A stretch of 64,000 bases of DNA from contig PQWQ01000028.1 of assembly GCA_002943765.1 (NCBI GenBank), positions 186,001 to 250,000 of the forward strand, in the 5' to 3' direction. Below are positions 57,245-64,000 of this stretch, piece by piece. The DNA is from Psoroptes ovis (taxonomy: Eukaryota > Arthropoda > Arachnida > Sarcoptiformes > Psoroptidae). Position 1 is the stretch's first letter. Each line of letters opens with the position of its first letter. The position numbers and the translations under genes were made by a program. Below the pieces are notes generated by a model. That model searched no databases, was not told the DNA's origin, and saw only the letters and a list, made by a program, of their open reading frames with translations.

Positions 57245-57788
57245 TTTGGAAAAAAAGAAGTCGAAAATTAATTGGTTCATTTTTTCAATGTTTCAATGTT
57301 ATCATTTTTCATCAATTATCATATGAGCTTCTTTCATAATTAGAAAATTTTCATTAAAAAAATTAACAATCATTAAATTTTAATTGAAAATGACATGACA
57401 AAAAAATAAATAATGGAAATTTGATTAATAAAAATTTGAATGTAATTCGCGCGCCGTCGAAACATCATCTCATCTACGTCATTCATTGAGTTAATGCAAA
57501 TAAAAAAAAACATTTAAAATAAAAACAAAGCTTTTTCATTCAAAATTTGTGTCATCGTACAATATATTTAATTGAACTTTGATAATTTGACAATAATTTA
57601 TCAGTACATCTAATATCATTTACATTTATTGTTCAATAAATAAAGCTTTCTTTGTTGAATATATAAGTTCAAAAATTTTTTCATCAGTTTTTGTTATTAT
57701 TTCATTATTTCAAACCATCGATACAGCAGTTTTCAAGTTTTTACTTTGTTATTTTTATTAATTCAGTTTTAAATTTTTTTTATAAGAA
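57245..57788. other. Spacer and PEPD promoter
   Basis: 544 bp, no gene. A locally GC-rich island TTCGCGCGCCGTCG near 57447-57460 is followed by CTACGTCATT (a CRE-like half-site, about 57474). This is the likely core promoter area of PEPD or an upstream element. Confidence 0.4.
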
Positions 57789-59499
57789 ATGGAACATTCA
57801 AGGTATTTGTTGAATTTTCTTTTACAATAATATTTAATTCATGAATTTATTCTTCTCAAAAGTTTCGATTTAGGACCACATACACTTGAAATTTCAAGAA
57901 AATTACATTTCATTAATCGTAAACGTTTATGTGATCGATTGAAATCTGATGATAATGTACCGAAAGACGCAATAATTCTATTGCAAGGTGGTAAAACCCA
58001 AAATCATTATGATACCGATACTGAACCAATTTTCAGGCAAGAATCATATTTTCATTGGACATTCGGCGTATTGGAACCTGATTATTATGGTGCCATTGAT
58101 TTGGTAACCGAAAAATCCTATTTATTTGCACCAAAATTACCTGAATCCTATGCAATATGGATGGGTAAATTATATACATTAGATGATCTGATCAATCGAT
58201 ATAATGTTGATGCTGTTTATTACACTGAACAAGTACTGTAGCCCTTATTTCATGATAATTCTCCATTAATATCTAATTGTATTTGATTTTGTAGTTGTCT
58301 CAAATATTGTCCGATTTGAACCGCAAAGTACTGCTAACACTGAAAGGAGTGAACAGTGATTCAAATCTGGTATCAATCGAAACACATTTCAATGGAATTG
58401 AAAAGTTTAAAGTGAATGATAGCTTATTACATTCCCATATGGCTGAATTACGTGTGTTCAAAACATCAGAAGAATTAGATGTGATTCGTTATACGAATAA
58501 AATCAGTAGCGAAGCTCATATTGAAGTAATGAAGTCAGTAAGACCGGGCATGACCGAATATCAATTGGAGTCGATATTTCTTCATTATTGTTATTATAAT
58601 GGTGGAGCAAGACATGTATCATATACTTGTATTTGTGCAAGTGGATGTAATGGTGGCATATTACATTATGGTCACGCGGCGGCGCCAAATAATAAAATCA
58701 TTAATGATGGTGATATTTGTACATTTGATATGGGATGTGAATATTACCGCTACTCATCGGATATCACTTGTTCATTTCCAGCTAATGGAAAATTTACGCC
58801 TGATCAAAAAATTATCTATGAAGCAGTGCTCAAGGCTAATCGAGCAGTAATGACCGCTGTTAAGCCTGGTGTATCATGGACAGATATGCATCTGTTGGCT
58901 GAAAAAACTGAATTGGAACAAATGCTTCAACATGGATTGTTACATGGTAACATTGATGATATGATGAATGCTAGGCTAGGCTTTATCTTTATGCCTCATG
59001 GACTGGGCCATCTGCTCGGTATCGATGTACATGATGTTGGTGGATATCTTGATGATTGTCCACCACGTAGCAATGAACCGGGGTTACGACAACTTCGTAC
59101 AGCTAGAATTTTACAAAAAGATATGGTATTGACTATTGAACCAGGCATTTATTTTGTTGATGAATTACTTCGTAAAGCAAAAAACGATCCCATACTCTCA
59201 CAATTTATTGTATGGCCTGTCATTGAAAGATTTCGAACATTTGGCGGGGTAAATCATCTCAAAAAACTTATTATTTCCACACAAAACATCGAACATTTCA
59301 ATGTTTTTTTTTCATTTTATTTTTTTTTTTAAATCCTTAGGTACGTATCGAAGATGACATTGTTGTCACTGCTGATGGTTGTGAACTTTTAACAAATGTA
59401 CCACGTACTATTGAAGAAATTGAAAAAATAATGGCTGATGGTCACCGAGAAAAATCGGTACAATTTCCGCAACAAAAATTACAAATGAATGGAAAATAA
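57789..59499 (+). CDS. PEPD: Prolidase (Xaa-Pro dipeptidase)
   Basis: Four exons (57789-57802, 57863-58232, 58295-59248, 59341-59499; phases 2, 0, 0) encode 498 aa (human 493). The N-terminal aminopeptidase-P-like domain has LQGG, RQESYFHWTFGVLEPDYYG and WMGKLYT; the pita-bread catalytic domain begins around residue 180. All five metal ligands are visible: two Asp in FDMGCEYYRYSSDITC, His in HGLGHLLGIDVHDVGG, Glu in TIEPGIYF and Glu in VRIEDDIVV. The enzyme splits dipeptides with C-terminal Pro or hydroxyproline, important for collagen turnover, and uses Mn. The first exon holds only four codons plus two bases. Poly(A) signal at 59648-59653. Confidence 0.97.
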
Positions 59500-61312
59500 T
59501 CAATCAAAATTATACCTAATTTTATGCAGCTCTTATTATCACTAAAATCTAATCAATTAATCTAAATGACAAATAGTTATGATTTAAATTAATACAATCT
59601 ATCTCCTTATATCGGAAATATTGTTATATTCTACAAATGATAATAATAATAAAATTATCATAATTTGTTCAAAGAAAATTACATTTCAATCCATATTCAA
59701 ATTCATCATATTGATCATATTATAATTGATTCTAATTGTATCGAAATCAAAAGAGGGAGTATGTTGAATTTTTAATGATGATAATCATGATCATCATCAT
59801 CGTCATATAACCATCCATCATCAGCAATCAATGATACAAAATTTCTATTTTTTCAATGTTAAAATGATGTTTTAAGGGTGAGGGGAAGAGAAGATCATAT
59901 TGTTTGCAATGGAAATATACGGCAACCAGCATGAATGATGTTGGTAATGATGAGGCTGCAACAACAACGATAACGATGTTGATGATGATCGAAATCGATG
60001 AAACGCGCACACATATATCGGTGGAAAACAGCCTTACCATTCCATTCTATAAACGAAACTACTCAATGGATTTTACTCGCTTTCCTCCTCTTTTTCAAAG
60101 GTTCTTGTTGGTTAGTTTGCAAACTGAAAACGAAAAACAGTGCCAGCTGTCCCTGTGTGTGTTTGGTATATGTGTGCGTGTGTATGTGTTTAGTGTGTTG
60201 GTGTTTGATACCAAACAATCAACCTCAAAAAAATCGAAAATGGCTGATTTACCATTCGAACCATTGAAAATGCAAAATACAAAAGCTAAAACCTCTGAGA
60301 AAAATCAAATCAATCTTATCGAATTGAATTGTGCCTTAGGTGTACAAATTGTAAAATGGTAAAACACTGTTTGAAATGCATTTAAAATGATTACTAAATA
60401 CGCATCCATTTGCGAAAAGCATCCAAATGTCAGTATTGAATCAGTATTTTTCAATTTGAAAATTTGATTTCAATTCCAAAGAATCAAATTCTACTTGTTT
60501 GGCTATTTGAAATCGAAATTCTTGTTTTCTTCAAAATTCGGATTATCTTTTGGTTTTTTTTTTCTGGCCCCAATTTTAATTGCTTTGCCAATTAATTTAT
60601 ATGATATGATATGATGATGATAAGCAATAATCATTGATAATTCGAATTGATATGACTCATGGTACTGATGATGATCATGATCATTGATAATGATAATGGT
60701 AGTGGTGGTGGTCGTGGTCGTTGTTGATGTTGATGATGATGATGATGATGATGGAATCATGCCCTTTTGGCCACCGTTTATGTTTCAAATGAACCAATTT
60801 CGAATATATAAAAATCGGATTCAACAATAAAGAACCAAACAGTTTACTATCATTAACAATGGATATCCATCCACAAATCGAAAGAGGAGAGCGATAAAAT
60901 ATCCATCCACTACTGAAGCTATAGCTATACAACGATATCAACGAATGTATGGTATAACAATGGCGAATGTACCACACACCATCCACAAAAACAGTGTATT
61001 ATGATGTAGATATAAGTATCAACAAAGTAACCACCACTTCTTATTTGAGATTTTATTTGGCTATGTGTGTGCATGTGTTTCAATTGATAAATTAATTTCA
61101 AAAGGGATCCATCGACTGCCTGCCTGCCTGCCTGCAATCGGTATTTCCAATTTTTGGTACATGTCCAATTGTCGTTGTTTTGTTGTATGATCCATTTTTT
61201 TTTGTGTTGGAACAGCATTTTGGAACATACAGTACACACACAGCAAACACATACATACATTTTTCCGATGATAATATCGAATAATTCCCGCCACTTATAC
61301 AACACCATTTTC

Positions 61313-61354
<42 letters not shown>

Positions 61355-64000
61355 CATGATCATCATCATCATGTATTGTTGATGATTGCAACGAGAAGTG
61401 GTGGTAGGCTTAATATTTTTTTACCATTTATTTCTCATCATATTTCACATCATTTTCATCATGTTGTTGATGATGATGAAGAACAAAAATCGTTTTTTAT
61501 CGATACAAAAATCTTCGTATATGAGTTTTTATGTGTGATTGTGTGTGTGTGCACCACCAAAAACTAAATGTCCAACTAAATTATCTCTCTTTTTTTTGAG
61601 TTATTTCACCCAAAACCATTGTAAACCATTCATTGTATGGTATCAACTGCTGCTGCTGCTGTATTTGGTGATATTTTTTATGTTGTTGTTTGGTTCAATA
61701 ATAATCTTTCATTGTTCGATGGTAACCAACCATCGGTTTTGTTGGTGCTGGTGTATATGATTTTCCATTCAAAACACCCAAAAACAAAACAAAACAAACC
61801 ATCGAACACTGTGAAACGGAAATGACAGAAGGTCTATTCAATGAATGGCCATTTCGATGATCATAGTGTCATATGATGAAATGATGGTTGCATTTGGTTT
61901 TGTCCATCCGATCATTCATTCGATATCTTTGATTTTCGATATTTCGTGAAGTTTGTTCAATGATATATTTATGTTTAATGACATCCATTACATTCATGAA
62001 CATGAAAAGTGTGTTTGATCTATTCGATGTATTGAAATGTTCAAATCAAAAAAATGTTCATCGATTGATTGGTAATAACCATTCCATTCCACATTTATTC
62101 CAACATAATTTTTAATGTCAAACATTCAATTTTAACATTGTAATGATCATTGTTTTTTATTTCGATTCCAATTATTATCTTGGTGACCATAATAACCATG
62201 GTAAAATGATTATTATTATTATTATTGGTGTTGTTGTATTTCTCGAATCAAATGTAAGCTCTACGAATCAATCTTGATATCAATTGAATCAATCTATCCA
62301 TAAGAAATTCAGAGAGAATTTCAAATTTAATCATCATCATCATCATCTTCATCATCAGTTGTGTACGTGCTAATGAACAATTGATTCGATATCAACAATT
62401 TCAAAAAACTCAAAACGGAAATATTATCATCAATTACAATTAACGATTAATTATCAATATGTCCAATATATCCAACAATAACGCAGCTGCTCTTCATTTG
62501 TTGTTCATGATTTGATGGTAAGCTTTGTGCATTATTTATTATATTTTACTATATTCAATCATTTGTGTTTGTGTCTATGTGTGTATATGTGTGTTTGTTA
62601 AATTAATTTTCTTCATCATCATCATCATCTCGCAATAATCATAATCATCATCATCATCGACTACGACTATTTGTCGTTGCCATTCAACCATCATCGAACA
62701 CAAAAAAAACATCGTCATCGACAAAAAATAAATGAAAAAACATTTCAAACCATCTTTTGATAGTAGCAGTAATAAGCAGCAACAACAAACAAACAAACAA
62801 CAACAACCACAAGCAGCTTAAATACAGATAATAATAATAATAATAATTCTATACCATCAACCTACCATCATCAAGTAATATCAACATTTTATTCATTCAT
62901 TTTGTGTGTATTTATTTTTTTAATAATAATAATCATTATCATCAATATTTACTATTTTTTTTGTGTGTGTATTATCATCGACATTTATATTTTCAACGAT
63001 TCAAAGACATCATGTCAGTTTTTTCATCATCATCATCATCATCAACATCAAAGATATTTGATTATTGAAGCCGATGAATAGACACATTTTTTTTTCTTTT
63101 AAATCTACCATTTAAATGATATACCGAGCAATCATCATCATTTACCATCGATGATTCCGATGATGTCTTTAAAACGTTTTGACTTGAATTTTCAAAAGTG
63201 AAATCAAATCGATATATCGATCGTCCATTTATGAATCATTGTTGATCTATTCTCTTTGAAACATACACTTTATTCCAAAATTGCATCATAATTTCATCAT
63301 TTCGATCAATATTTTGAATAATTTCGAATTTCATAATATCATCTGCCTGAACATGTGAACTTGATGATGATAATGAAAATGAAAAATGAAGAATATATGT
63401 TTGTGTGTAAAATATATAACCACCTTTTCCATTTCATTCAATAATATTCATCCATCCATCCAACCAACAACTAACCATCATCCAATCATCTAACCAACAA
63501 CGACCAACCGACCAACCAACCAACAATTGTGGTCAAGCAACAAACAAACAAACAAAAAAAGCGATACAACAACAAAGAAATAATACTAATAACGATATTA
63601 CATGTTTTATTGTGAATTGTATGCATGGTATGTGTTAGTGTGTGTGTGTTCAATGTGTATGTGTTTCATTCAATATCTGTAATATCTGTTCATTCATTCA
63701 TTTCATTTCATGGTGTTCGTTGGAATAAATGAATATGAATATACTCAACCATATTTAAAGATATAAAGTCAATCATTCATCATTTTACCATTGTTTTGTT
63801 TTCGAAAACCATTCTGATGATCATTATTATTATTATTCGTTCACTTAAAAATATACTTTGATATTATTTCAATTCAATTCAAATCAATTGTCGATGTTGT
63901 TGTTGATGTCTATCGATATATTGTATTGATGATAATATTAATAAAAATACTCATCAAATAATATCATCATCATAATCATCACAACAACTTCAAAAAACAC
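59500..64000. other. 4.5-kb non-coding, microsatellite-rich right end
   Basis: After the PEPD 3' UTR I find no supported gene. The open frames here (59904-60362, 60503-60760, 60925-61567 and others) are driven by ATC/GAT, GT and AAC repeats. From about 62.8 kb the sequence is CAAC/CATC-rich with long stretches lacking any open frame, which looks like the promoter and 5' UTR of a gene beyond the window, but no coding start is visible. Confidence 0.5.
61313..61373. repeat. GAT microsatellite passing into its own inverse (ATC)
   Basis: About 13 GAT units are followed directly by ATCATGATC and four ATC units, so the end is palindromic and could fold back. It is the longest of the many trinucleotide tracts in the right-hand non-coding region. 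Confidence 0.8.

Noticed and set aside
60240..60362. Possible small protein starting MADLPFEPLKMQNTKAK.
   Set aside because: Only 40 codons, no family, no splice continuation, and surrounded by GT/CA repeats.
61313..61373. Possible coding Asp/His repeats in the right-end trinucleotide tracts.
   Set aside because: Both strands are open through the repeat in several frames and nothing conserved adjoins it.
1..64000. tRNA or rRNA genes.
   Set aside because: I looked for A/B-box pairs and T-loop GTTCGA contexts and for rRNA-like conserved blocks and saw none. A covariance search would be needed to be sure.
1..64000. Prokaryotic or viral insertions, transposase genes.
   Set aside because: No open frame resembles transposase, reverse transcriptase or capsid proteins. 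The only mobile trace is the short MITE at 6241-6320.

Overview
This is AT-rich eukaryotic nuclear DNA. Genes are compact, introns are mostly 60-120 nt with GT-AG ends, and the proteins carry long Asn, His, Gln and Asp runs. The conserved proteins are animal proteins: PHRF1, meckelin, a PDGF/VEGF-like factor, a class B GPCR and a Mextli-like translation factor. I infer an arthropod, most likely an astigmatid mite of the dust-mite (Dermatophagoides) type. The genus is inferred from genome style and was not proven by any search.

Layout, left to right (+/- is the strand). 1-6 kb: a secreted Gly-rich protein (+), kappaB-Ras (-), a possible 71-aa gene (+) and a class B neuropeptide receptor (+). 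6-9.2 kb: a non-coding stretch with a mariner-like MITE and microsatellites. 9.2-12.9 kb: a PDGF/VEGF-family ligand (+) and a four-domain Kazal inhibitor (+). 12.9-15.35 kb: a large tandem-repeat array with inverted units at its right edge. 15.9-25.7 kb: C/EBP-gamma-like bZIP (+), SEH1 (-), POP4 (+), CPSF1 (-) and the mitochondrial Obg GTPase MTG2 (-). 26-33 kb: heat-inducible HSP70 (+), neuroguidin (-), EMC4 (+), an unrecognised gene (+) and DGAT1 (-). 33-40.5 kb: SNAP29 (-), Mextli (+), meckelin/TMEM67 (-) and an orphan secreted Cys-rich protein (-). 40.8-59.5 kb: FCP1 (+), PSMD7/Rpn8 (+), CNOT1 (-), PHRF1 (-), a small coiled-coil gene (+) and prolidase PEPD (+). 59.5-64 kb: no supported gene.

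There is no operon and no obvious single pathway. Housekeeping RNA functions are well represented: CPSF1 (3' processing), FCP1 and PHRF1 (RNA polymerase II CTD), CNOT1 and Mextli (mRNA fate), POP4 (RNase P) and neuroguidin (ribosome biogenesis). Most neighbours form divergent pairs with short shared promoters or convergent pairs whose 3' ends nearly touch or overlap. Exon models were built by hand. In nearly all of them reading phase closes across every intron and the predicted length is close to the animal family.

I did not find a clearly new biological system. The best leads are: a repeated module of paired ACGT half-sites spaced exactly one helical turn apart; the 2-kb array with inverted edge units; an HSP70 ending in EEVN instead of EEVD; interleaved poly(A) signals of convergent genes; a GC-AG intron; and two orphan proteins.
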